Shown in pieces: positions 48,595-56,627 of a stretch of 64,000 nt of DNA (within the stretch, counting starts at the first letter, position 1; each line of letters begins with the position of its first letter). The DNA comes from Streptomyces sp. NBC_01233 (lineage in GTDB: Bacteria > Actinomycetota > Actinomycetes > Streptomycetales > Streptomycetaceae), in the NCBI RefSeq assembly GCF_035989305.1, contig NZ_CP108514.1:4627501-4691500 (forward strand), given 5' to 3'. The notes beneath the pieces were generated by a model, which saw nothing but the letters and a program-made list of their open reading frames with translations, ran no database searches and was not told the origin of the DNA. A program made the position numbers and the translations under genes.

Positions 48595-49452
48595 TCACCC
48601 TTCGGCTTGCCGGTAAATGATGGTGGTACTGCCCACGACGATCCGCGAGCCGTCGCGGAGCGTAGCGCGGGTGGTGTGCTGCCCGTCCACCACGATGCCG
48701 TTGGTGGACCCGAGATCCTGGATCGTCGAGGGCGTTCCGGTCCGGATCTCACAGTGCCGGCGGGATACGCCGGGGTCGTCGATCCGCACGTCGGCTTCCG
48801 TGCTTCGGCCGAGTACGAGCGTGGGGCGCGAGATCTGGTGGCGGGTGCCGTTGATCTCGATCCAGTGCCGCCGGGGACCGCCCGGGCCGGCCGCGGGGGC
48901 CGCTCCGGCGGGTCCGCCGGGGGCGGGACGCCGCGTGCCCGCGCCGCCGGGGGGCGGCGCACTGGGCATGGGCGGGGCGGCGACCGGCGGGTAGCCGTAA
49001 CCGCCCTGCGGCTGGTTCTCCGGCGGGTAGCCGTAGCCGCCCTGCGGTGACGGCGGCCCTGCCTGCGGCTGGGAGGTGCTGGAGGCGAGGGTGCGGCTGC
49101 GGACCCGGTAGAGCCCGGTGTCGAGGTCGTCGGCCTTCTCCAGATGGACCTTGATGGGGCCCATGAAGCTGTAGCGCTGCTGCTTGGCGTAGTCGCGGAC
49201 GAGGCCCGCGAGCTCGTCGCCGAGCTGCCCGGAGTAGGGGCTCAGACGGTCGTAGTCACCGGCGCTGAGCTCGACGATGAAGTCGTTGGGGACGACGGTC
49301 CGCTCGCGGTTCCAGATGGTGGCGTTGTTGTCGCACTCCCGCTGGAGGGCTCCGGCGATCTCCACCGGCTGGACCTCCGACTTGAACACCTTGGCGAAGG
49401 TGCCGTTCACCAGACCTTCGAGTCGCTGCTCGAACCGCTTCAGAACTCCCAT
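48595..49452 (-). CDS. fhaA: DUF3662/FHA-domain protein FhaA
   Basis: 285 residues. The N-terminal DUF3662 domain (about 1-125; MGVLKRFEQRLEGLVNGTFAK...VEIAGALQRECDN) is followed by a linker with GGYGYPP repeats and a C-terminal FHA domain (about 205-280) with LVLGRSTEADVRI, VSRRHCEI and DLGSTNGIVVDG. FhaA binds phosphorylated MurJ-type partners and links PknB signalling to peptidoglycan export in mycobacteria. ATG 49452 follows GGAGGAGG. First gene of the minus-strand operon. Confidence 0.95.
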   Translation of the reverse strand: MGVLKRFEQRLEGLVNGTFAKVFKSEVQPVEIAGALQRECDNNATIWNRERTVVPNDFIVELSAGDYDRLSPYSGQLGDELAGLVRDYAKQQRYSFMGPIKVHLEKADDLDTGLYRVRSRTLASSTSQPQAGPPSPQGGYGYPPENQPQGGYGYPPVAAPPMPSAPPPGGAGTRRPAPGGPAGAAPAAGPGGPRRHWIEINGTRHQISRPTLVLGRSTEADVRIDDPGVSRRHCEIRTGTPSTIQDLGSTNGIVVDGQHTTRATLRDGSRIVVGSTTIIYRQAEG

Positions 49453-49538
49453 GGGGCACCTCCTCCGTCGTTGTCGCCCTGTACTGCTTACTGATCGTAT
49501 CCACGCGTGGCGGATTCGGGTGGTTCCCCATCGCTCCT

Positions 49539-49562
49539 GTGAGGACGAGTGTTGGTCCTCAC
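49539..49562. promoter_or_regulatory. Inverted repeat upstream of the fhaA-pknB operon
   Basis: GTGAGGAC at 49539-49546 and GTCCTCAC at 49555-49562 are exact inverted copies eight bases apart, about 90-110 bases before the fhaA start. Position fits an operator near the operon promoter; a possible -10 (TACGAT on the minus strand near 49495) lies between it and the gene. Confidence 0.4.
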
Positions 49563-49746
49563 AAGGGATCGTAGGGGCGCCGCAGGAACAGTGTCCCGCA
49601 CCGGGACCGGAGTGCGGGAGGGGCCCGTCCGACGAGGGGTGCGGGGGTGCCGGGAAAGCGATGTGAAACCACCCCGCCCACCGTGCTAATGTTTCGACGT
49701 CGCCAGGGGAACGGCCCGAAAGGGAAGAACCACTGGGACGCTGCTC

Positions 49747-49829
49747 GGGCGAGTGGCGGAACGGCAGACGCGCTGGCTTCAGGTGCCAGTGTCCTTCGGG
49801 ACGTGGGGGTTCAAATCCCCCCTCGCCCA
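49747..49829 (+). tRNA. tRNA-Leu (anticodon CAG)
   Basis: 83 bases. The acceptor stem GGGCGAG (49747-49753) pairs with CTCGCCC (49822-49828), with discriminator A. Anticodon stem CTGGC/GCCAG (49773-49777, 49785-49789) encloses loop TTCAGGT with CAG at 49780-49782. The long variable arm (GTCCTTCGGGAC region) is typical of class II leucine tRNAs, and the T-arm reads GGGGGTTCAAATCCCCC. CCA is not encoded in full (only CA follows). No integrase or repeated tRNA end is nearby, so no integrated element is seen here. Confidence 0.97.
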
Positions 49830-50091
49830 CATCGACGAGACGGTCGTCACTGCGAAAGCGGTGGCGGCCGTTTCGTGTTTCCCCGCCCCTGCGGCATGTG
49901 TGACGTACGTCCCTCCCGAACGCGCCTGACGTGCGGCCTTGCCGGCCGACCCGATCGACTTGATCAACTGTCCGCATGGCGAGACCAGTTGCGGCCGGCG
50001 GAGCCGCGCGGACGGGCGGACGACTTTCGTCGCGGCGGGTGCGACGAAAGAGGGCGGTCGGGCGGGGCGTCGGCTGTCTAGGGTCGGTCGG
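49830..50091. other. Non-coding gap after the tRNA
   Basis: 262 bases between the tRNA and the sensor kinase. No supported gene. Presumably holds the promoter of the two-component system; no clear boxes seen. The gap contains TTGATCAA-type symmetry near 49958-49965 with no assigned role. Confidence 0.4.
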
Positions 50092-51798
50092 GTGGATGTG
50101 ACGGCGAAGACGCGTGCGGGCTGGGACTGGCTGAGGGGGCCGGAGCCGTGGACCCGGCGGATGCTGGTGGCGGACCTGGCGGTCGGCGGTGTGCTGGCCA
50201 TCCTCGGCCTGGGCGTCGACGAGCTCAGCGGCGGGTCCGGTCGGCGGATGCTCGTGGGCTCCGTGGTCGTGGTGGCGCTGACGCTGATGCGCCGGCGGCT
50301 GCCGGGGACCGCGCTCGTGCTCGCCTCGGCGGTGGGCGCCCTCCTCCCGGGGACGTTCTTCATCACGCCCCTGCTGGCCTGGTCGGCGGGGCGGCGGATC
50401 GTCGGGGTGGGCCGGGCCGTGGCCGCCTTCGCGCTGGCCTTCGTCGCGGCGGTCGGCGCCAGCGTGGCGGACCAGTCGGCGCAGATGCGGCCGCTGCTGG
50501 TGATCGTGTTCTCCACGCTGATGTTCCTGGCCATGATCGTGATGCCCGGTCTGGCCAGCCGGTACTGGTCGCAGCGGCGCACCCTGCTGCGGGCGCTCCA
50601 CGAGCGCAACGGACAGCTGCTGCGCGAGCGGGCCATGGTCGCCGGGCAGGCGAGGCTGCGCGAGCGGCAGCGCATCGCCCAGGACATGCACGACAGCCTG
50701 GGGCACCAGCTGGCCCTGATCTCCGTGCACACCGGGGCGCTGGAGGTGGATCCGGAACTGACCGGCCGTCAGCGCGAGGCGGTGGGCGTGCTGCGGCAGG
50801 CCTCGGTGTCCGCGATGCACGAACTGCGCGAGGTCGTCGGCATCCTGCGCGACGGCGTGGAGGCGCCCGCACCGGTCGAGGAGGCCCAGCCCGCGGCGCG
50901 CGGCGTGGCCGGGATCCCGGGGGTCGTGGAGGCGGCGCGGGGCTCGGGCACCGACGTACGGCTGACCACGTCGGGGCAGCCGAGGCCGCTGGTCGCGGCG
51001 TGCGACCACGCCGCGTACCGGATCGTCCAGGAGGCCCTGACGAACGCGTACAAGCACGCTCCGGGGGCGCCGATCGCCGTCGAGCTGCGGTACGAGGACG
51101 ACTCGCTGGTGGTGGAGATCGCCAACGGGCCGGCGGCCGGTCCGGCGGACGTCGAGGTGGTCTCGGGCGGGCAGGGCCTGACGGGGCTGCGCGAGCGGGC
51201 GCGGCTGGTCGGCGGGATGGTGCACGCGGGCGCCACCGAGGGCGGCGGGTTCCGGGTGGCCGGGGTGCTCCCGTACGGGACCGAGCCGGCCGGGGTCGAG
51301 GACGTGGCCGACGACTTCGGGCAGCGGGCCCATGCACAGACGCACGCGCAGGCCGGGGGGCGGGGGCCGGCCGGGGAGCAGCCGATGGACTGGGCGGCGG
51401 TGGACCGGGAGCTGGCCGTACGGGTGCGCAGCCGGACCGGCGGCATCGCGGTGGGCTGCGGGATCGCCTTCGCGGCGGTGGTGCTGCTGGTGATCGTGCT
51501 CGGCGCCGGGGCGGTGCTGCTGGCGGACTCGGCGGGCGACGCGATGATCGGCCGGGACGAGTTCGACGCCGTGCACGTGGGCGAGCCGGAGGCGTCCGTC
51601 CGCGACCGGCTGCCGAGCGGCGAGAGCTTCATGACGGCGGGGGCGGTGCGCAAGGGGCCGGCCAGGCCGCCGGGCTCGGAGTGCCTGGCCCTGCTGGCCG
51701 AGGAACCGTCGGGAAGCTGGAGCACGGACCTGGTTTTCCGGTTCTGCTTCAAGGACGGCAAGCTCGTCGACAAGCAGGTCTACGAGGTCAAGCAGTAG
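50092..51798 (+). CDS. NarL-type sensor histidine kinase with an extra C-terminal membrane domain
   Basis: 568 residues from GTG 50092 (GTG 50098 also possible). Four or five N-terminal membrane spans, then the HisKA_3 dimerisation helix with the phospho-His in RIAQDMHDSLGHQ, and the HATPase domain (YRIVQEALTNAYKHA; GQGLTGLRERA). Unusually, about 150 further residues follow, with another membrane span (GIAVGCGIAFAAVVLLVIVLGAG) and a small extracellular domain containing two Cys. Such a tail could sense the outside or regulate the kinase. The cognate regulator follows after eight bases. Confidence 0.93.
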   Translation: MDVTAKTRAGWDWLRGPEPWTRRMLVADLAVGGVLAILGLGVDELSGGSGRRMLVGSVVVVALTLMRRRLPGTALVLASAVGALLPGTFFITPLLAWSAGRRIVGVGRAVAAFALAFVAAVGASVADQSAQMRPLLVIVFSTLMFLAMIVMPGLASRYWSQRRTLLRALHERNGQLLRERAMVAGQARLRERQRIAQDMHDSLGHQLALISVHTGALEVDPELTGRQREAVGVLRQASVSAMHELREVVGILRDGVEAPAPVEEAQPAARGVAGIPGVVEAARGSGTDVRLTTSGQPRPLVAACDHAAYRIVQEALTNAYKHAPGAPIAVELRYEDDSLVVEIANGPAAGPADVEVVSGGQGLTGLRERARLVGGMVHAGATEGGGFRVAGVLPYGTEPAGVEDVADDFGQRAHAQTHAQAGGRGPAGEQPMDWAAVDRELAVRVRSRTGGIAVGCGIAFAAVVLLVIVLGAGAVLLADSAGDAMIGRDEFDAVHVGEPEASVRDRLPSGESFMTAGAVRKGPARPPGSECLALLAEEPSGSWSTDLVFRFCFKDGKLVDKQVYEVKQ

Positions 51799-51806
51799 GA
51801 GCACGG

Positions 51807-52466
51807 GTGACAGCCGAAGTGATCAGAGTGGTGATCGCCGACGACGAGCCGCTGATCCGGGCCGGGATCAGGATGATCCTGACCTCGGCGCCGGACATCG
51901 AGGTCGTCGCGGAGGCGGCGAACGGCCGGGAGGCGGTGGAACTGGCCCGCTCGCACGCGCCCGACGTGATGCTCCTCGACATCCAGATGCCGGTGATGGA
52001 CGGGCTGACCGCACTGGGGGAGCTGCGGCGGGCCGTGCCGCAGGTGCGCGCGCTGATCCTGACCACCTTCGGTGAGAAGGAGAACGTGCTGCGGGCGCTG
52101 GGCCAGGGCGGCGCGGGATTCCTGCTGAAGGACTCGGCGCCGGGCGAGCTGATCGGGGCCGTCCGGGCCGCCGCGTCGGGGGACGCGTACCTCTCGCCGG
52201 GGGCCACCCGGCACGTGGTGGACCAGCTGGCGTCGGGGAAGGCCGCCGTGCGCGGCGAGGAGGCCCGGCGTCAGGTGGCGGCGCTGAGCGAGCGGGAGCG
52301 CGGTGTGCTGGCGCTGCTCGGCGAGGGACTCTCCAACGCGGACGCGGGCCGGCGGCTGCACATGAGCGAGGCGACCGTGAAGACCTACGTGAGCCGGATC
52401 CTGGCGAAGCTGGGCTGTGAGAACCGGGTCCAGGCCGCCTTGCTGGCCAGGGACGCCGGGCTGTAG
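51807..52466 (+). CDS. NarL/FixJ-family response regulator
   Basis: 219 residues, GTG after AGGAG. Receiver domain with the acidic pair in VVIADDEP, the phospho-Asp in VMLLDIQMPVMDG and the Lys in FLLKDSAP. The LuxR-type helix-turn-helix near the C-terminus reads LSERERGVLALLGEGLSNADAGRRLHMSEATVKTYVSRILAKL. Pairs with the upstream kinase; target genes unknown. Confidence 0.96.
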   Translation: MTAEVIRVVIADDEPLIRAGIRMILTSAPDIEVVAEAANGREAVELARSHAPDVMLLDIQMPVMDGLTALGELRRAVPQVRALILTTFGEKENVLRALGQGGAGFLLKDSAPGELIGAVRAAASGDAYLSPGATRHVVDQLASGKAAVRGEEARRQVAALSERERGVLALLGEGLSNADAGRRLHMSEATVKTYVSRILAKLGCENRVQAALLARDAGL

Positions 52467-52505
52467 ATACGGTCAGCCCGTTCGAAACAGCGATCGATTG
52501 AACGG

Positions 52506-53921
52506 GTGGGGGCGGCGCCGATGGCGGCGGTAGCGGGGCAGCGGATTCCGGACGTGGCGGGCTTCGCGCCGCGGGTGGCTGCGGGTTCGCCCAAGGAGGA
52601 GGGCAAGGCGCTGCGCGTGCGCGTGCCGCGGTCGGCGCACGCCGCCTTCGTGGCGCCCGCCGGGCGGCCGGACGCGGTCCGGGCGGTGGAGGAGTCCAAT
52701 GCGGGGCGGGTCGCCGAGCTGACTCCCATACGGGTGGGCCGGATGGCCGCGAACCCCTTCGCGTTCCTGCGCGGGGCGGCCGGGCTGATGGCCCACGACC
52801 TGTCGGGCGGCCCCGTGACCGGGGTCGGCGCGCAGATCTGCGGTGACGCCCACGCGGCGAACTTCGGCCTGTACGGGGACGCCCGGGGGCGGCTCGTGAT
52901 CGACCTGAACGACTTCGACGAGACCGTGTTCGGCCCGTGGGAATGGGACGTCAAGCGGCTGGCGACCTCGCTGGTGCTGGCCGGCCGGGTGGCCGGCGCG
53001 GACGAGGACACCTGCCGGGCGGCCGCCCTCGACGCGGTGGGCGCCTACCGGCGGACCATGCGGCTGCTGGCCAGGCTGCCCGCCCTCGACGCGTGGAACG
53101 CCATCGCGGACGAGGAGCTCGTCTCGCACACCGACGCCCGCGATCTGCTGGGCACGCTGGAGCGGGTCTCGGTGAAGGCCCGCAACAACACCTCCGCCCG
53201 GTTCGCCGCCAAGTCGACGGTGACCGGGCCGGACGGCGCTCTGCGCTTCGTCGACGCGCTGCCCGTGCTGCGCCGCGTCGGTGACGGGGAGGCGGCGGCC
53301 GTGGCGGCCTCGCTCGGCTCCTACCTCCGGACGCTGCAGGGCGACCGGCTGCCGCTGCTGGCCCGGTACGCGATCCAGGACGTGGCCTTCCGCGTGGTCG
53401 GGACCGGGAGCGTCGGCACCCGCTCGTACGTGGTGCTGCTGCTGGACCACCGGGGCGAAGCGCTGGTGCTCCAGGTGAAGGAGGCACGGCCCTCGGTGCT
53501 GCTGCCGCACCTGCCCGCACTGGGCTTCACCTCGCCGCCCGAGGAGCACGAGGGCCGCCGGGTGGTCGCCGGGCAGAAGCGGATGCAGGTGGTCTCCGAC
53601 ATCATGCTGGGCTGGACCACGGTGGAGGGCCGGCCGTTCCAGGTGCGGCAGTTCCGCAACCGCAAGGGCAGCGTGGACCCGGCGGCGCTGGCCGTCGACC
53701 AGATCGACGACTACGGGCGGATGACCGGCGCCCTGCTGGCCCGGGCGCACGCGCACAGCGCCGACCCGAGGCTGCTGGCCGGCTACTGCGGCAAGAACGA
53801 GGAGCTGGACGAGGCGGTGGCGGCCTTCGCGGTGGCCTACGCCGACCGGACCGAGGCCGACCACGCCGACCTGGTGGCGGCCGTGCGGTGCGGGCGGATC
53901 GCCGCGGAAGCCGGGGTTTAG
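52506..53921 (+). CDS. DUF2252 family protein
   Basis: 471 residues from GTG 52506 (ATG 52521 is an alternative). DUF2252 proteins have a kinase-like or aminoglycoside-phosphotransferase-like core: ICGDAHAANFGLY, VIDLNDFDETVFGPWEWDVKRLATSL are the family hallmarks and resemble the HGDxxxxN and D-F-D catalytic segments. The enzymatic activity is not known. Common in Streptomyces. A stem-loop follows the stop. Confidence 0.9.
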   Translation: MGAAPMAAVAGQRIPDVAGFAPRVAAGSPKEEGKALRVRVPRSAHAAFVAPAGRPDAVRAVEESNAGRVAELTPIRVGRMAANPFAFLRGAAGLMAHDLSGGPVTGVGAQICGDAHAANFGLYGDARGRLVIDLNDFDETVFGPWEWDVKRLATSLVLAGRVAGADEDTCRAAALDAVGAYRRTMRLLARLPALDAWNAIADEELVSHTDARDLLGTLERVSVKARNNTSARFAAKSTVTGPDGALRFVDALPVLRRVGDGEAAAVAASLGSYLRTLQGDRLPLLARYAIQDVAFRVVGTGSVGTRSYVVLLLDHRGEALVLQVKEARPSVLLPHLPALGFTSPPEEHEGRRVVAGQKRMQVVSDIMLGWTTVEGRPFQVRQFRNRKGSVDPAALAVDQIDDYGRMTGALLARAHAHSADPRLLAGYCGKNEELDEAVAAFAVAYADRTEADHADLVAAVRCGRIAAEAGV

Positions 53922-53930
53922 GTCGTCTCT

Positions 53931-53980
53931 TCGGAAGGGACGGCCCGGGACCGTGCCGGTCGTCCCTCCCGAAGGGACGG
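53931..53980. terminator. Stem-loop terminator after the DUF2252 gene
   Basis: TCGGAAGGGACG at 53931-53942 pairs with CGTCCCTCCCGA at 53961-53972 with one mismatch. The right arm can instead fold with CGAAGGGACG just downstream, so two alternative hairpins overlap here. Confidence 0.65.
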
Positions 53981-54093
53981 CGCAGGACCGTGCCGGACCG
54001 CGGCCCGCGCGGGCGATGTCCCTTCCCCGGCCACCGCCGGGAAGTGCCCCCGGTGAAGACGTCGCCCGCGCGGGCGGGCCGTAGGCTGGCCGG

Positions 54094-54942
54094 GTGAGCG
54101 AGCAGACCGAGCAGCCCGAGCAGACAGTCCCCGGTGGTTCCGGCGACTCCTCCACCGGTGAGGAGCGCCCCGAGGCGCGCCTGGAGCGGGCCGTACGGGC
54201 CGCCGAGCAGGCGCTGATCGAGTTCGAGATCGCGGTGGAGACCTTCCGCGTGGAGGTGGAGAACTTCTCCCGCCTGCACCACCAGAAGCTCGGCCCCATG
54301 TACTCGAGGCTCGACGAGCTGGACGCGCTGATCGCCGAGGCGAAGGCGGCCCGCAGCGGGGATCGCGACGATCTGCGCCGGGCCAAGGAAGCGCGCGCAC
54401 TGGTCATGCCGATGCCGGGGGTGGACGAGCTGTTCCACGACTGGCTGAGCTCGGACGGGATCTCCGACGACGCCTCCGCGATGCTCACCGACCGGCCCGT
54501 GCGGCCGCCGGAGCGGGTGCGGCCCTCGGAGGAGGTGCGCCGCCTGTACCGCGAGCTGGTCCGCCAGGCGCATCCCGACCTCGCCCAGGAGGAGGCGGAG
54601 CGGGAACGGCGCGACGCGTTCATCGCGCGGGTCAACGCCGCGTACGGGCGGGGCGACGAGGGGCTGCTGCGCGAACTGGCCGAGGAGTGGGCGGCCGGCC
54701 CGGCCCCGGAGGCGGCTGCCCCGAGCGAGAGCGAGGAGCTGTACGCCCGGCTGGAGTGGCTGGCGCAGCGCAAGGAGCTGCTGGCGCTGGTGGCCCGGGA
54801 GCTGGAGGACAGTGCGATCGGGTCGATGCTGAGGATGGCGCCCGATGATCCGGACCGGCTGCTGGAGGAGATCGCGGAGCAGCTGCTGGCGCAGGTTTCC
54901 GAGCGCGAGGCGGAACTGGCGGCCGCGCTCGCCGCGGAGTGA
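54094..54942 (+). CDS. J-domain-like helical protein
   Basis: 282 residues. The first 25 residues are polar and disordered. A long helix (about 28-85; LERAVRAAEQALIEFEIAVETF) looks coiled-coil. Residues about 145-195 match a J-domain: RPSEEVRRLYRELVRQAHPDLAQ contains the His-Pro-Asp triad that stimulates DnaK ATPase, followed by FIARVNAAYGRGDEGLL. The remainder is helical with heptad character. Conserved in Streptomyces and usually annotated only as hypothetical. A co-chaperone role is inferred from the HPD motif. Confidence 0.75.
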   Translation: MSEQTEQPEQTVPGGSGDSSTGEERPEARLERAVRAAEQALIEFEIAVETFRVEVENFSRLHHQKLGPMYSRLDELDALIAEAKAARSGDRDDLRRAKEARALVMPMPGVDELFHDWLSSDGISDDASAMLTDRPVRPPERVRPSEEVRRLYRELVRQAHPDLAQEEAERERRDAFIARVNAAYGRGDEGLLRELAEEWAAGPAPEAAAPSESEELYARLEWLAQRKELLALVARELEDSAIGSMLRMAPDDPDRLLEEIAEQLLAQVSEREAELAAALAAE

Positions 54943-54950
54943 GCGGGCCG

Positions 54951-54990
54951 GCTGGTGTCGGCTGGTGCCGGCTGGTGCCGGCTGGTGCCG
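54951..54990. repeat. Four tandem copies of a 10-base unit
   Basis: GCTGGTGCCG repeated four times (first copy has T for C at position 8) just after the J-domain-like gene. A short slippage-type repeat, possibly variable between strains. Confidence 0.8.
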
Positions 54991-55053
54991 GCGGGGCTGA
55001 ATGCGCCCGTCGGATAGGTTGGAAGGACCATCTGCGATGAGAGAAGGCGACGT

Positions 55054-55398
55054 ATGAACTTCGGACCGCTTCCCTCGGTGGACGCCGCCGCGGTGCCCTC
55101 CGAAGGCTTTGTCCTCGACGTCCGTGAGGACGACGAATGGGCGGCCGGTCACGTCGAGGGCGCCCTGCACATCCCGATGAGCGACTTCGTCGCCCGCTTC
55201 GGTGAGCTGACGGAGGCCGTCGACGACGGCCGCCGGGTGTACGTGATGTGCCGGGTCGGCGGGCGTTCCGCGCAGGTCACCCAGTACCTGGTGCGCCAGG
55301 AGATCGACGCCGTGAACATCGACGGCGGGATGCAGGCCTGGGACGGTGCCGGACGCCCGATGGTGACGGACAGCGGGAGCCCGGCCTTCGTGCTGTAG
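55054..55398 (+). CDS. Rhodanese-domain protein
   Basis: 114 residues, one rhodanese domain. The active-site loop reads VMCRVGGRSAQ with a single Cys that can carry persulfide sulfur; DVREDDEWAAGHVEGALHIPM is the conserved N-terminal signature. Cytoplasmic sulfurtransferase or sulfur carrier; partner unknown. Converges with the acyl-CoA dehydrogenase gene seven bases later, without room for a separate terminator. Confidence 0.93.
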   Translation: MNFGPLPSVDAAAVPSEGFVLDVREDDEWAAGHVEGALHIPMSDFVARFGELTEAVDDGRRVYVMCRVGGRSAQVTQYLVRQEIDAVNIDGGMQAWDGAGRPMVTDSGSPAFVL

Positions 55399-55405
55399 CC
55401 CCTGC

Positions 55406-56548
55406 TCAGCCGAGGGGGTGGGCGGCCAGCAGGTCGCCCAGGGCCTCCTCGTGCGCGGCGGCCGGGCCGAGCTGGAGTTCCAGCTGCTTGGCCCAGGCGT
55501 GGTAGCGGTGCAGCGGGTAGTCGGTGTCGGCGCCGAAGCCGCCGTGCAGGTGCTGGGCGGTCTGCACGACCCGGCGTACGCCCTCCGAGGCCCAGATCTT
55601 GGCGACCGCGACGTCACCGGAGCTCGGCAGTGGACCGCCGGCGCCGCCGGTCGAGGCGTCGAGCCGCCAGGCGGCCTGCCACAGGGTGACCTCCATGGCG
55701 CGCAGGTCGATGTAGCGGTCGGCGGCCTGGACGGCGACGGCCTGGAAGGTGGCCACCGGGAAGCCGAACTGCTCGCGCTTGCCGGTGTACTGGCTGGTCA
55801 TGGTGAGGACGCCCTCGCCGAGCCCGAGGGCCAGTGCGCAGGTGCCGGTGGCGAGGAGCCGGCGGAGCCGCTCCCAGGCTTCCGGGGCGTCGATGAGGTG
55901 GGCGGCGTCCACCCGTACGCCGTCCAGGGCGAGTTCGGCGAGCCGCTCGCCGCTGGTGGAGACCTGCTCGGCCAGGGCGAGGCCCTCGGCGGTGCGCGGG
56001 ACGAGCGCGAGGACGGCGTCGCCCTCGCCGGTGTGGGCCGGTACGGCGATCCAGTCGGCGCTCTGCGCCCAGGGGACGGCGGTCTGCGTGCCGTCCAGGA
56101 TCCAGTCGGCGCCTTCGCGGCGGGCGGTGACGGCGAGTTCGGCCGGGTCGTGGCCGGAGCGGCCGTGTGCGGCGGCGGTGAGCACGAGCGTGCCGCGTCC
56201 GGCGGCGGGCAGCAGGGCGTCGGCCAGTTCGCGGCTGCCGTGGGCCTGGACGGCCATGGCGGCGGCGCAGTGCTCCAGCAGCGGTACCCGTGCCAGCACC
56301 CGGCCCGCCTCGCGCAGCACCAGGCACAGGGCGATGGCGTCCAGGCCGGCGCCGCCGTGCTCCTCGGCGAGGACCAGGCTCAGCAGGTCGGAGCCGGCGA
56401 GCCTGGCCCACAGTGGCCGGTCGAAGTCGTCGGCGACGGCGCCCGGGGTGAGCGCGGGGCTGGGCACGCCGTCGGGTGCGACGTCCGCGAACACGGCCCT
56501 GGCCGCCTCGACGGCGGCCTGCTGCTCCTCGGTGAAGGTGAAGTCCAC
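55406..56548 (-). CDS. Acyl-CoA dehydrogenase
   Basis: 380 residues, FAD-dependent acyl-CoA dehydrogenase fold: MDFTFTEEQQAAVEAARAVFADV at the start, LVLAEEHGGAGLDAIALCLVL, FAD-binding segment GKREQFGFPVATFQAVAVQAADRYIDL, and C-terminal QTAQHLHGGFGADTDYPLHRYHAW. The usual catalytic Glu region is not obvious, as in the FadE subfamilies that act on bulky or CoA-linked side chains. Upstream of it, in the same orientation, lies the paa operon 79 bases away, so it may serve phenylacetate or related acyl-CoA degradation. Confidence 0.92.
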   Translation of the reverse strand: MDFTFTEEQQAAVEAARAVFADVAPDGVPSPALTPGAVADDFDRPLWARLAGSDLLSLVLAEEHGGAGLDAIALCLVLREAGRVLARVPLLEHCAAAMAVQAHGSRELADALLPAAGRGTLVLTAAAHGRSGHDPAELAVTARREGADWILDGTQTAVPWAQSADWIAVPAHTGEGDAVLALVPRTAEGLALAEQVSTSGERLAELALDGVRVDAAHLIDAPEAWERLRRLLATGTCALALGLGEGVLTMTSQYTGKREQFGFPVATFQAVAVQAADRYIDLRAMEVTLWQAAWRLDASTGGAGGPLPSSGDVAVAKIWASEGVRRVVQTAQHLHGGFGADTDYPLHRYHAWAKQLELQLGPAAAHEEALGDLLAAHPLG

Positions 56549-56556
56549 TGCCTGTC

Positions 56557-56606
56557 CTCCCGCGCGCGTTCAGGTCTGACGGTGCGTCAAGATAGAACAC
56601 GCTCTG
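56557..56606. promoter_or_regulatory. Operator-like sequence before the acyl-CoA dehydrogenase gene
   Basis: TGACGGTGCGTCA (5-base arms, 3-base centre) followed by ATAGAACACG lies in the 79-base gap between paaE and the acyl-CoA dehydrogenase. The AGAACA element recalls half-sites of TetR repressors of lipid-CoA catabolism. Suggests a separate promoter. Confidence 0.35.
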
Positions 56607-56627
56607 GAAATTGGACAGAGGAACTCC

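Noticed and set aside
49747..49829. tRNA-Leu as attachment site of an integrated element
   Set aside because: No integrase and no repeat of the tRNA 3' end was seen; both sides are core genes.
49533..51804. A 1,069-residue minus-strand frame continuing upstream of FhaA
   Set aside because: Only the part from 49452 down is FhaA; the rest is antisense to the sensor kinase and crosses the tRNA gene.
53931..54030. CRISPR-like repeats in the gap after the DUF2252 gene
   Set aside because: Only a few irregular repeats that fold as overlapping hairpins; no spacers and no cas genes.
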